This document shows, in pieces, positions 43,633-52,970 of a DNA stretch of 64,000 nt. This stretch comes from Pythium myriotylum (Eukaryota > Oomycota > Peronosporomycetes > Pythiales > Pythiaceae), in NCBI GenBank assembly GCA_023091665.1, contig JALJCQ010000007.1, forward strand, positions 310,001 to 374,000, read 5' to 3'. Below the pieces are notes generated by a model, which ran no database searches, was not told the origin of the DNA, and was given only the letters and a program-made list of their open reading frames with translations. The translations under genes and the position numbers were made by a program. Position 1 is the stretch's first letter. Each line of letters starts with the position of its first letter.

Positions 43633-44020
43633 GGCAACTCGTGAGCGGCGCTGTTGGCGTTGGCGTGGCGACGTTGGCAGCAGCAGGCGACGCTCGGCAG
43701 AGGACGACGCCATGGGTGTCAAGGAGCGAGGAAGTTGGCGTACGGCAGTTCGCGATGAAGTGTGGAACGCCAACTGATCCAACTGCAACCGCTTGGCCGT
43801 TGCAAGCGGTGAACCGACTGAAGATTCGCCCACAGGGTCATTTCTGGTGGTGGTGGATTCCCATGAGTCGCATATTGAAGTGGTTGGAATCTGGTGTGGT
43901 TGTCCTTTAATTAGTGTGGTCGACACCATTCCCTCCATGCAGTTGGGCGGGTTGGTGACAGGGAATCGGTCGGTGGCGGGAAGGGTCGCACGCTGCTGCC
44001 ACCGACGATGACCCCGACAC

Positions 44021-44113
44021 GAAAAGATTCACGTCGAGATTCAAGCGATACATATTGAGAATCTCGGCAGTCAAAGATTCATTTGACATGCATTTTGAAT
44101 CTTGTCGAGATTC
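44021..44113. promoter_or_regulatory. Cluster of AAGATTC/GAATCTT-type motifs
   Basis: Within about 90 bp there are six matches to [AG]AGATTC or its complement (near 44024, 44036, 44058, 44074, 44098, 44107), including GAATCTTGTCGAGATTC at 44098-44113. Two more tandem CAAGATTCAC copies lie near 44583-44606. The same inverted arrangement occurs upstream of the other transporter of this pair (about 48821-48838). Candidate transcription factor sites. Confidence 0.45.
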
Positions 44114-45138
44114 CTTAATCCTTCCCTACCCCTACGCACGTGCGGACCCGCACGCCAAAAAAAGGACCAGGTTCTATTTAGGGTTCCTACAAACGTCTAT
44201 TTTGGGTGCTTTTTTCCTCCAGATGACCCGACCGACTACACACGCCATCGGCCGTTGCCTCGTTGCGATCCCCACGATCTTCTCGTCTCCCACAAACACC
44301 GAGTACTAATAATACAATCGTCTGGTTCGATCGCGTGGCGTCCTATATTCACACCTCGAGCCATTTTATAGAATCGACACAATGTCTGCCCTGGGGTTGG
44401 CGTTCTCCAGTACCGAGTGTGGAGACTTTTATTTCTCGGGACGAGGCGCTGTCACAGCCAGATACAGTTCAGCGCTGCGCCCATTGTCGAGGCGTCGAGC
44501 GCGCATCTCCGTCCGCCTCTAAAACGTTTCCGCCTGTATCAAGGCGCGACACGTCCTGAGGCGAGCCATTTTGGGTCTCTGCTCAAGATTCACCCAAGAT
44601 TCACGCCCCCATACAAAATCCTATATATAAAGAAACCCACCCCGTGAATCTCGCAGCGAGAACCTCCCGACCACCGTGGGAGCCGTGGATTTTCGGAACC
44701 CGCTGCTGCTCAATGCGAGTGCTCCCCAGATCCTAGTGTGGTCCAACGCCACGTCACAGCGCCGAAACGACTAAAGCATGGAGATGAGACCTGGTCGCTA
44801 TCTCTCGACCAGCTTGAAAGGTCGCGGTCGAGACCTCCTGTTTCTTCTGGGCGAGTCCCCTCAACAAGTTCCAGTTGACCCAGAGCCAGTGAACTGAACG
44901 GAGACCATGTCGCAGACAGGGGCTAGGATCCGATGTTGACGCCGCCCATCAGTTATTTTGGGACGGGGTCGTCTCCCGCATCTCAGCTGGCGCCCTACCC
45001 CCGCTCTCTTGTCATCCTCTCAACGAAATCCGGTTTGGGTGGCCGCGAGCAGCTCTTCCCCTGTCTTAGTCCAGAGCGGAGTCCCCCTCTGCGTGGAAGG
45101 GCCTCTTCAGGGGATCGATCGACCCATTCCCCCTGCCA

Positions 45139-45154
45139 GCTCATTCTGCAACTT
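45139..45154 (+). promoter_or_regulatory. Oomycete Inr/FPR core promoter
   Basis: GCTCATTCTGCAACTT closely follows the oomycete Inr/FPR consensus (GCTCATTYYNCAWTTT) and lies 46 nt before the ATG at 45200, which supports that start over longer upstream frames. Confidence 0.7.
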
Positions 45155-45199
45155 GCCTCGCCTCCCACATTCGCCACCAAGCAAGCAGACTCTCGCAAG

Positions 45200-46636
45200 A
45201 TGAACAAGTTCCTCGTGCGCGGCCTCGGCTTCTTCAACGATGCCTACGACCTCTTCGTCATGAACGTCATCAACGTCGTGCTCACGGAGCAGTACGGCAA
45301 GGCGGTCTACACCTCGCACATGAAGTCGGCGGTCTCAGCGGCTGCGATCATCGGTGCTGTCATCGGCCAGCTGCTCTTCGGCTTCCTCGGCGATGTCTTT
45401 GGTCGTAAGACCAACATGATCGCCACGTGCTTCCTGCTCATCGTCGGTGGCATTCTCTGTACGGTCGCCTACGGCGGCTCTGGCCACAACACGCTCTGGT
45501 TCCTCATCATCGCCCGTGGCATTCTCGGTGTTGGTATCGGTGGTGAATACCCGCTCGCTGCCTCGTCCACGGCTGAAGACTCGACCTCGGTCCAGGAGCG
45601 TAACAAGCGCGTCGCCTTGACGTTCTCGCTGCAGGGTGTGGGTTCGCTCACGGCCGCGATCCTCGGTAACCTCATCATCCAGGCTCTCGCCGACGCTGAT
45701 AAGGGCAAGAACGACAAGGAGCGTCTTGAGATTGTCTGGCGTCTGCTCTTCGGCATCGGTGTGCTCCCGGCCTGTGTTGTTGCCTACTGGCGTATCACCG
45801 CTGAGGAGACCGAGGCCTACCGCGCCGCTGAGGAGCGCAAGGCGGCCAACGCCCACAAGCACGGCGCCCAGACCATGCTCACGAAGCTCAAGTTCATCCT
45901 CAAGAACTACGGCGTGGGTCTCCTCGGTACCGCCGGCACCTGGTTCCTCTTCGACATTGTCTTCTACGCGCAGAACCTCTTCTCGGCCTCGATCTTGTCG
46001 GTCATCGGTGTCCACGACGCGTCGCTCCAGGTCGTCACTGCCCAGAACGCCTTCGTCGCTCTCATGGCTCTTCCGGGCTACTACGTCGCCGTCTACTTCA
46101 TCAACCGCATGGGCCGTAAGCTCATCCAGCTCCAGGGTTTCTTCTTCATGACGATCCTCTTCCTCGTGCTCGCGATCTGGTGGAGCTCGATCAAGAAGCA
46201 CGCCGTGCTCTTCATTATCCTCTACGGTCTCGCGCTCTTCTTCTCGAACTTCGGCCCGAACACGTCGACGTTCGTGATGCCGACGGAGATGTTCCCGACG
46301 CCGATCCGCTCGACGTGCCACGGTTTCTCGGCTGCCTGCGGCAAGGCCGGTGCTGCGATCGGTTCGTTCGGCTTCTCGATCTGGGTCGAGAACGAGAGCT
46401 TTGGCTACGAGGGCGCCTTCTACACGTTCGCGGCCATCTCGGTCGTCTCGATCCCGCTCACCTACTTCTGCATGTTCGACAACGAGCAGGGTATGGACGA
46501 GATGGATGATGAGTTCTACCGCAAGCTCAACGGCGCCGATGCGGTCACTCGCGACTCGTTCTCGCAGTACCCTGAGGCCGATGATGTGCAGAAGCACTAC
46601 AAGAGTGCCGGCACCCCGCAGCTCAACGTTGTCTAA
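45200..46636 (+). CDS. MFS phosphate:H+ symporter-like protein, copy C
   Basis: 478 residues, starting M-N-K-F-L-V-R-G-L-G-F-F-N-D-A-Y-D-L-F. PHS motifs: G-I-G-G-E-Y-P-L-A-A-S-S-T-A-E-D, T-F-S-L-Q-G-V-G-S-L, G-T-A-G-T-W-F-L-F-D-I-V-F-Y-A-Q-N-L-F, F-F-S-N-F-G-P-N-T-S-T-F-V-M-P-T-E-M-F-P-T, R-S-T-C-H-G-F-S-A-A-C-G-K-A-G-A-A-I-G. As in copies A and B, Glu replaces the canonical Asp in GGDYP. Strongly biased codon use (almost all C- or G-ending with many CTC/GTC/GAG) suggests high expression. The upstream open extension to 44933 is probably untranslated. Convergent with copy D, 393 bp between stop codons. Likely H+-driven uptake of inorganic phosphate. Confidence 0.9.
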   Translation: MNKFLVRGLGFFNDAYDLFVMNVINVVLTEQYGKAVYTSHMKSAVSAAAIIGAVIGQLLFGFLGDVFGRKTNMIATCFLLIVGGILCTVAYGGSGHNTLWFLIIARGILGVGIGGEYPLAASSTAEDSTSVQERNKRVALTFSLQGVGSLTAAILGNLIIQALADADKGKNDKERLEIVWRLLFGIGVLPACVVAYWRITAEETEAYRAAEERKAANAHKHGAQTMLTKLKFILKNYGVGLLGTAGTWFLFDIVFYAQNLFSASILSVIGVHDASLQVVTAQNAFVALMALPGYYVAVYFINRMGRKLIQLQGFFFMTILFLVLAIWWSSIKKHAVLFIILYGLALFFSNFGPNTSTFVMPTEMFPTPIRSTCHGFSAACGKAGAAIGSFGFSIWVENESFGYEGAFYTFAAISVVSIPLTYFCMFDNEQGMDEMDDEFYRKLNGADAVTRDSFSQYPEADDVQKHYKSAGTPQLNVV

Positions 46637-47029
46637 TCGGTTGGAAGTACTAGTCGCTAAAAGTATCGTACAATAAATAACGCTTGTTACCGCTACAAAC
46701 ATGATCCAAAACTCTTTCGGGAGATATCTTGGACGCCATCATTGACCACCTTGCACGGTCGGGGTGTATCCACTCCACCTCCCGGGTCGCTGCTTACCCC
46801 TAAATTACAGGAGTCAAGCCGCAACCATGCGAGAGACTGAAACTATTGAGACTCTCAGGCAGGGACAAGTTCGCTTCGAATGAAACATCCGAAATCAAAT
46901 GCTCTAGTTCACTCGAGTCACCACCAATCCAAAGAGAGAGGGAGAGAGAGACTTTTGATTTGGAGCGAGGATTACATAGATTGCGTGCGTGACCTCTGTT
47001 CGCGGTCATTTCCTAGCTTCTACTGTACT
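46637..47029. other. Shared 3' intergenic region of two convergent transporters
   Basis: Holds both 3' UTRs and a purine-rich (GA)n-like stretch near 46930-46955. A TAATAAATAA-like sequence at about 46672 may serve in polyadenylation of copy C. No gene. Confidence 0.5.
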
Positions 47030-48457
47030 TTAGTTGGGCGTGGAGACCGGCTTGTACGCCTTCTCGACGTCGTTGGCCTCGGCGATCTGCGAGAACGAAT
47101 CGCGCGTCGCGGAGTCGGCACCGTTGAGCTTGCGGTAGAACTCGGCGTCCATCTCATCGAAGCCCTGCTCGTTGTCGAACATGCAGAAGTAGGTGAGCGG
47201 GATCGAGATAAACGAGATCGCCGCGAACGTGTAGAACGTGCCCGAGTAACCGAAGCCCGGGTGTTCGACCCACTTGACGAAGCCGAACGAACCGATCGCA
47301 GCACCGGCCTTGCCGCAGGCAGCCGAGAAACCGTGGCACGTCGAACGGATCGGCGTCGGGAACATCTCCGTCGGCATCACGAAAGTCGATGTGTTGGGGC
47401 CGAAGTTGGAGAAGAAGAGCGCGAGACCGTAGAGGATGATGAAGAGCACAGCGTGCTTCTTAATCGAGTCCCACCACACAGCAAGGACCAGGAAGATGAT
47501 GGTCATGCACACAAAGCCCTGGAGCTGGATCACCTTGCGGCCGAGACGGTTGATGAAGTAGACGGCGACGTAGTAGCCAGGAAGAGCCATGAGAGCGACG
47601 AAGGCGTTCTGCGAGGTCACGACCTGGAGCGACGCGTTCTTGACGCCAACAACCGAAAGCACACTGGCCGAGAAGAGGTTCTGCGCGTAGAAGACAATGT
47701 CGAAGAGGAACCAGGTACCGGCCGTGCCGAGCAGACCCAGGCCGTAGTTCTTGAAGATGAAGAGGATCTGGCGCGAGCGCGAGAGCACGACACCGGTCTT
47801 GTGCTGGTTCGCAGCGCGGCGCTCGGCGGCGGCTTTGTACACCTCGGTCTCCTCGGCGGTGATACGCCAGTAGGCAACAATGCAGGCCGGGATCATACCA
47901 AGACCAAAGAGTAGACGCCAGACAATCTCGAGACGCTCCTTGTCGTTCTTGCCCTTGGGTCCATCCGCAAGCGCCTGCACGATGAGGTTGCCGAGGATTG
48001 AGGCCGTGAGCGAGCCCACACCCTGAAGCGAGAAGGTGAGAGCCACACGCTTGTTACGCTCCTGTACCGAGGACGAATCCTCGGCGGTCGACGACGCAGC
48101 GAGCGGGTACTCGCCGCCGATACCAACACCGAGAATGCCACGAGCGATGACGAGGAACCAGAGCGTGTTGTGGCCCGAGCCGCCGTAGGCGACCGTACAG
48201 AGCAGACTGCCGAAGATGAGCAGGAAGCAGGTGATGATCATGTTGGTCTTGCGGCCAAAGACGTCGCCAAGGAAGCCGAAGAGCAGCTGGCCGATGACGG
48301 CACCGACGAGCGCTGCAGCCGACACGTTGGACTTGAGCGACGACGTGTAGACCTTGGACGTGTACTGCTCCGTGAGCACGACGTTGACGACGTTCATGAC
48401 GAAGAGGTCGTAGGCATCGTTGAAGAAGCCGAGGCCTCGCACGAGGAACTTGTTCAT
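47030..48457 (-). CDS. MFS phosphate:H+ symporter-like protein, copy D
   Basis: 475 residues from the Met at 48457 aligning with copy C; the in-frame extension to 48646 is probably 5' UTR. Very similar to copy C through all twelve helices (shared F-L-V-R-G-L-G-F-F-N-D-A-Y-D-L-F, G-G-E-Y-P-L-A-A-S-S-T-A-E-D, W-F-L-F-D-I-V-F-Y-A-Q-N, N-F-G-P-N-T-S-T-F-V-M-P-T), differing mostly in the central loop (A-A-E-R-R-A-A-N-Q-H-K-T-G) and tail. With copy C it forms an inverted, tail-to-tail duplicate pair distinct from the A/B type. Same codon bias. The Inr-like site just upstream supports the start. Confidence 0.9.
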   Translation of the reverse strand: MNKFLVRGLGFFNDAYDLFVMNVVNVVLTEQYTSKVYTSSLKSNVSAAALVGAVIGQLLFGFLGDVFGRKTNMIITCFLLIFGSLLCTVAYGGSGHNTLWFLVIARGILGVGIGGEYPLAASSTAEDSSSVQERNKRVALTFSLQGVGSLTASILGNLIVQALADGPKGKNDKERLEIVWRLLFGLGMIPACIVAYWRITAEETEVYKAAAERRAANQHKTGVVLSRSRQILFIFKNYGLGLLGTAGTWFLFDIVFYAQNLFSASVLSVVGVKNASLQVVTSQNAFVALMALPGYYVAVYFINRLGRKVIQLQGFVCMTIIFLVLAVWWDSIKKHAVLFIILYGLALFFSNFGPNTSTFVMPTEMFPTPIRSTCHGFSAACGKAGAAIGSFGFVKWVEHPGFGYSGTFYTFAAISFISIPLTYFCMFDNEQGFDEMDAEFYRKLNGADSATRDSFSQIAEANDVEKAYKPVSTPN

Positions 48458-48497
48458 GCTCGCTGGTGGTTCTGGGGCTTGTGCGCGGGGCGAGGCA

Positions 48498-48514
48498 AGT
48501 CGGCGAATGAGTCT
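48498..48514 (-). promoter_or_regulatory. Putative Inr/FPR core promoter of copy D
   Basis: On the minus strand the sequence reads ACTCATTCGCCGACTTG, resembling the oomycete Inr/FPR consensus and placed about 40 nt before the ATG at 48457. Confidence 0.5.
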
Positions 48515-49963
48515 CAAGACCGGGAGCCTACGTGAGTCGGGAGCTACGAGTGGAGGTGGATCGTCCCAGCCGAGTCGAGTGGGAGAAGCATCTCCAAGGG
48601 GAGAGGCTCCCTCCCAGCTGCACACGGAGCGGGTGGTCCTGCCCATCGACTCGGGAGCTACGAGTCCATCACCAGGTGAGACCGTGCATTGGAGCCCTTC
48701 TCACGGGCACGAGGTGAGTTGCGAGAGCTTGATGAAAAAAAAAAAAGAACCGCGTTGCTTTTGGAGGGTTCTTTTTTCTGCGCACAGGAAAAAGTGTACA
48801 TTCGTCACGTGCGACGATCGAATCTTGGTGGAGATTCAAAATGGAATGGTCGAATCTTGCGTGTTGCACATAAACAGGCCAGATTCAGTGGCGGCGACTT
48901 GACAGCGCGTGTCAAGCGTGTTGGCAGGAACCAGAATCTCTACCGCGCATGTCAGCCCAGACGGATTCCCGCAGAGTGGGTTTCTGGTCTGCCCGGGACG
49001 GCAGGATCGTATTTTGGGCTCGGGCGTGGACTGGACGCCTGCGTGATGGTTTGGAGTCAAAGGGCCAGTCAAGTACTGTGCGTCTCTGGGCTGCTTCGCC
49101 CAGAATGCGAGGTCCTGCTCGGGCGAGAGGACCGCTTGCCATGTCCGTGAGAGACCCGTGAGACGGATTTGGTTTGGAAGGCTCGCAACTCCGATGCGCA
49201 GTTGAGGAACTAGAAAATTAACAGGCGAGAGACCTTCGCAACGAGTAATTTGGGGGAGTTTGCGATGGAACACGCGAGTCGGTTGCTTGCATGCAAGAGC
49301 GGGGAAAGCCTCGGCTTCAAGATTCCCAATCGGCACGGGAGGAAGACTCGGGCGAGTCTTCCTCCGCTTGATGGCTGCGGCTCAATGCGCCGGGAACCAT
49401 CAACCGGTCGTTTACCGGTAGATTATCACTTCTTAGAATTGGTCATCATTTTACAGAGATGTAATTAAATATGTGTACCACAACATCTATTACGTGGTCC
49501 GCAGGTTATTCAGGTGGTCAACAAAACATTTACGTATCGCACACTAACATTTTGGCTATCCTTAAAATATGTTTTCCACATCAATGATCCCATTGCCCTG
49601 TTTTCGAGTGGTCCACATCTCAATTCCTTCTTTCATGTGTTTTACACCATCTTCTGTCCTCCGCTTTGTCTTCCACACCAATCTCATGTTTACCACACCA
49701 CGCCACCCACCAAGATGGTCCCACCCCCTCTGAGCGTAATGTCCATATCCGGTGCGTAGAGGCGGCGTGGGCTCGCCGTCGCTACATGCGCTGACGAGCC
49801 GCCTCTACCGGTCGGTCACTGCGCGCCGCCCACGCTTTCGCCAACAGACGACGCTCAACTCACGGCAAAGGCGTCCGGCAGGTGGTTCCACTCGGTCGCC
49901 TGGCCCCTCGGACCGGCTCGCTCGCGTGCGGATCTCTCTCTCTCGCCGGCGTCGTCGCCATGA
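48515..49963. other. Intergenic region, promoter of copy D and upstream of the elicitor gene
   Basis: Contains GAATCTTGGTGGAGATTC near 48821-48838 and further AGATTC-type motifs, and a 14-bp direct repeat TCGGGAGCTACGAG (48537 and 48651). The stretch 49440-49740 is AT-richer than its surroundings. Frames of up to 166 codons on the minus strand show no family features. Confidence 0.4.
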
Positions 49964-49979
49964 GCTCATTCCACGATTC
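49964..49979 (+). promoter_or_regulatory. Oomycete Inr/FPR core promoter of the elicitor gene
   Basis: GCTCATTCCACGATTC is a near-consensus oomycete Inr/FPR, ending 18 nt before the ATG at 49998. It supports a short 5' UTR and argues against the longer in-frame extension to 49752. Confidence 0.7.
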
Positions 49980-49997
49980 GCCTGCCCCCCGACGACC

Positions 49998-52970
49998 ATG
50001 GCAGCCTCGCTCAAGACGCTGACGCTCGTGGCGCTGCTGGCGCGCCAGGCCCACGGCGCGGCCATCGAGACCAACCCGGTGACGCTCGTCGAGGACGTCG
50101 TGCCGCTCAACCACGACCACCCGGCGTTCGGCGCCGCGGTCGCCGACGAGATCACGTCCTACGAAGTGCGCATGGCCAAGGACGAAGAGCCCGTCGTGGT
50201 CGTGGGCGCCAACCTGACCTCCGAGGTGCGTCGCCGCACACTTCAGGCGCGCGAGCTCGAGGTCACGAGCAAGGACATCCAGCGCCTCGAAGACCACTTC
50301 GGAGCCAAGATGGTGACCAACTTCAAGACGCTCTCGAGCGACTCGTACCGCAAGGCGAGCGTCGCGCAGGCGCCGTGGCCCTCGAGCTACTGGGCCATGT
50401 ACCTCGATGGTATCAACTACCGGTGGAACCCGGCCGACAAGAGCCCGGCGGAAAAGTACGCGCTCGCGTTCGGGCTTAATGTCAAGACCTTCACGGACAA
50501 GGTCTCACAGACGAACGGTATTCTGAGCCAGAAGAACCGCCGCCAGTGCAAGCAGACGAGCGAGTGCGCGTCGCTCAACGACGGCTCCTTCTGCGGTATC
50601 CGCGACGGCGAGACCACGGGCCGATGCATCCCTGGATGGTTCGGCATCTGCCACGCCTGGGCGCCTGCGGCGTTCCTTGAGAAGGAGCCGCTGTGCCCCG
50701 TCACGCGCGGTAACGTGACTTTCAACGTCTTCGACATCAAGGCGCTCGTCACGCAGGTGTACGATGGCGCGTCGATCGCCACGGTCTTCACGGGCGCTCG
50801 ATTCAACGGCCCGGATGATCCGCCGGCCATGGACTCGTACGGCCGCTACACGGACGCCGCGCGCCGCGATCTTGGTCCGGGCTTCTTCCACATCGCCATC
50901 TCCAACATCATGGGCAAGTTCAAGCAGTCGTTCGTCGTGGATGTGGACGCTGGCGCCCAGGTTTGGAACCAGCCTGTTCGCAACTACGAGGTCGTCGAGA
51001 TGAAGGAGGTCGACATCGCCACCACGTCCAAGCAGTACTTCGGCACGGAAAAGTACCCGTTCAACCCGGACCTCAAGTCCCTCGCCTACGTCAAGACCAA
51101 CTTCTACTGGATCGTCGAGTCGGGAGACGACGGCCCGCTCGTGTCCACGGGCAAGGTCGACGCCTTCACGCAGTCGGGTGTTTACGAGTACCTGCTCGAG
51201 TTGGACGCGGACAAGAACATCATTGGTGGTGAGTGGGTCGGACAGACTCGCTACGAACACCCAGACTTCCTCTGGTTCCCCAAGGCCAAGCCGTCGATCA
51301 ACTCGGTCACTAGCGTCGGCCTGAAGTACAAGGACGTGGAGCAGCTGATTGAAGACTCGGTCAAGTGTGCTCCGACGACGCCGGCTCCTACTACTCCTGC
51401 CCCGACGACCCCGGCTCCTACCACGCCGGTGCCAACGACGCCAGCTCCGACGACCCCGGTGCCAACGACGCCTGCCCCGACGACCCCGGTGCCAACGACG
51501 CCTGCCCCGACGACCCCGGTGCCGACGACGCCAGCGCCGACGACCCCGGTGCCAACGACGCCTGCCCCGACGACCCCGGCTCCTACCACGCCGGTGCCAA
51601 CGACGCCAGCTCCGACGACCCCGGTGCCAACGACGCCTGCCCCGACGACCCCGGTGCCAACGACGCCTGCCCCGACGACCCCGGCTCCTACAACTCCGGT
51701 GCCGACGACGCCAGCGCCGACGACTCCGGCTCCGACGACTCCGGCTCCTACCACGCCGGCTCCTACGACGCCAGCTCCTACGACGCCAGCTCCTACGACG
51801 CCAGCTCCTACGACGCCAGCTCCTACGACGCCGGCTCCTACGACGCCGGCCCCGACGACTCCGGCTCCTACTACTCCGGTCCCAACCACACCGGCCCCGA
51901 CGACCGTTGTGCCAGGTGTCACAACCCCGGCGCCGACCACTCCTTCGCCGACGACGCCAGCGCCAACCACTCCGGTACCGACGACCACGGCTCCTGTCGC
52001 CACCACGCCAGCACCGACGACTCCACAGCCAACCACGACGACACCGTCGACGACGACTCCAGCTCCTAGCACGCCAACCCCGTCGGCTACGGTCCCGTCG
52101 AGTACCACTCCGGCTCCTACGACCGTTGCTCCGTCGACCACAACGCCGGCTCCTACGACCGTTGCCCCGTCGACCACAACGCCGGCTCCTACGACTGCCG
52201 TGCCTGTGACCACGACGCCCGCCCCCACGACCGTTGCTCCTACGACCACGACGCCGGCACCAACTACGGCCACTCCTGCGACAACCACATCGGCCCCTAG
52301 CGCCACGACGCCGGCTCCTACGAACACCACCCCTGTGACGACGGCCCCGGCTCCGACCACCGTGCAACCGCCAGCGACGGTCTCGCCTCCTGGCACGACC
52401 GCCCCGACGACCGCCCCAACGACGGCGCCGCCTGCCTCGAGCCAGTGCGGCACCGCCCAGGTGGGCATCGACTTGTACGGAGAGGACCTCAAGCAGGTGT
52501 ACTGGGTGACCCACAGTGGCTGCTGTGACGCTTGTGCCAAGACTTCCGGGTGCAAGGCCTACACGTACATTGCTAAGGACTACTGGGGCGGCGCCTCGTG
52601 CTACCTCAAGAAGGGTAAGGGCAAGTCCAAGGCGAACAGCGGCGCCATCTCGGGCGTGATTCCGACCAAGGACGAGCCGGTCAGCCCCGGCCAAGTCGTG
52701 CCGATGCCGGACCAGGCAAAGTGCACGGCCTCGCAGCACAACGTCGACTTCTACGGCTCCGACCTCAAGCAGGTCTACCGCGTCTCGCAGAGCCAGTGCT
52801 GCACGGAGTGCGCCAAGACTTCCGGCTGCAAGGCCTACACGTACATTGCTAAGGACTACTGGGGCGGCTCGTCGTGCTACCTCAAGTCGAGCACGGGCAA
52901 GAAGCGCCACCACAGCGGCGCCGTTTCGGCCGTGCTCACAACCGAAGCCGACGAGTGGCAGCAGTGGTAA
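49998..52970 (+). CDS. Secreted transglutaminase elicitor with Thr/Pro-rich linker and two PAN/Apple domains
   Basis: 990 residues. Signal peptide 1-20 (L-T-L-V-A-L-L-A-R-Q-A-H-G). Residues about 85-455 match the oomycete transglutaminase elicitor family (GP42/M81 type): a putative catalytic Cys at 218 in G-I-C-H-A-W-A-P-A, and V-W-N-Q-P-V-R-N-Y-E-V-V-E at 322-334, which corresponds to the Pep-13 surface motif recognised by plants (seven of its first seven residues retained, then divergent). Residues 457-812 are Thr/Pro repeats, a likely heavily O-glycosylated cell-wall stalk. The C terminus has two near-identical PAN/Apple modules (about 816-890 and 909-980), each with C-x-x-C and a Y-W-G-G-[AS]-S-C-Y-L-K end, as in cellulose-binding CBEL proteins. 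Likely an extracellular wall-anchored crosslinking enzyme. Confidence 0.9.
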   Translation: MAASLKTLTLVALLARQAHGAAIETNPVTLVEDVVPLNHDHPAFGAAVADEITSYEVRMAKDEEPVVVVGANLTSEVRRRTLQARELEVTSKDIQRLEDHFGAKMVTNFKTLSSDSYRKASVAQAPWPSSYWAMYLDGINYRWNPADKSPAEKYALAFGLNVKTFTDKVSQTNGILSQKNRRQCKQTSECASLNDGSFCGIRDGETTGRCIPGWFGICHAWAPAAFLEKEPLCPVTRGNVTFNVFDIKALVTQVYDGASIATVFTGARFNGPDDPPAMDSYGRYTDAARRDLGPGFFHIAISNIMGKFKQSFVVDVDAGAQVWNQPVRNYEVVEMKEVDIATTSKQYFGTEKYPFNPDLKSLAYVKTNFYWIVESGDDGPLVSTGKVDAFTQSGVYEYLLELDADKNIIGGEWVGQTRYEHPDFLWFPKAKPSINSVTSVGLKYKDVEQLIEDSVKCAPTTPAPTTPAPTTPAPTTPVPTTPAPTTPVPTTPAPTTPVPTTPAPTTPVPTTPAPTTPVPTTPAPTTPAPTTPVPTTPAPTTPVPTTPAPTTPVPTTPAPTTPAPTTPVPTTPAPTTPAPTTPAPTTPAPTTPAPTTPAPTTPAPTTPAPTTPAPTTPAPTTPAPTTPVPTTPAPTTVVPGVTTPAPTTPSPTTPAPTTPVPTTTAPVATTPAPTTPQPTTTTPSTTTPAPSTPTPSATVPSSTTPAPTTVAPSTTTPAPTTVAPSTTTPAPTTAVPVTTTPAPTTVAPTTTTPAPTTATPATTTSAPSATTPAPTNTTPVTTAPAPTTVQPPATVSPPGTTAPTTAPTTAPPASSQCGTAQVGIDLYGEDLKQVYWVTHSGCCDACAKTSGCKAYTYIAKDYWGGASCYLKKGKGKSKANSGAISGVIPTKDEPVSPGQVVPMPDQAKCTASQHNVDFYGSDLKQVYRVSQSQCCTECAKTSGCKAYTYIAKDYWGGSSCYLKSSTGKKRHHSGAVSAVLTTEADEWQQW
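51364..52435 (+). repeat. 15-nt coding minisatellite (A/V-P-T-T-P repeats)
   Basis: About 40 near-perfect 15-nt units encoding [APV]-P-T-T-P, grading into degenerate T-T-x-A-P-T-T units. Units alternate among a few sequence variants, suggesting unequal crossing-over or slippage. Because no unit contains a stop in several frames, long antisense and shifted frames also appear open here. Confidence 0.9.

Noticed and set aside
43633..43938. 102-codon N-terminal extension of transporter copy B
   Set aside because: Not present in copy A and not MFS-like; the family Met at 43632 is a better start.
44933..45199. N-terminal extension of transporter copy C
   Set aside because: An Inr/FPR core promoter at 45139-45154 lies inside it, placing it in 5' flanking and UTR sequence.
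45335..46702. Long antisense frame over phosphate transporter copy C (and the similar one at 46880-47914 over copy D)
   Set aside because: Both are mirror images of strongly biased sense genes and resemble each other only because the sense genes do.
48836..49336. 166-codon minus-strand frame upstream of transporter copy D
   Set aside because: No domain, no promoter or paralogue; probably chance in promoter DNA.
51364..52435. Regular repeats as a CRISPR-like array
   Set aside because: Units are contiguous 15-mers without spacers and lie in frame within a secreted protein of a eukaryote.
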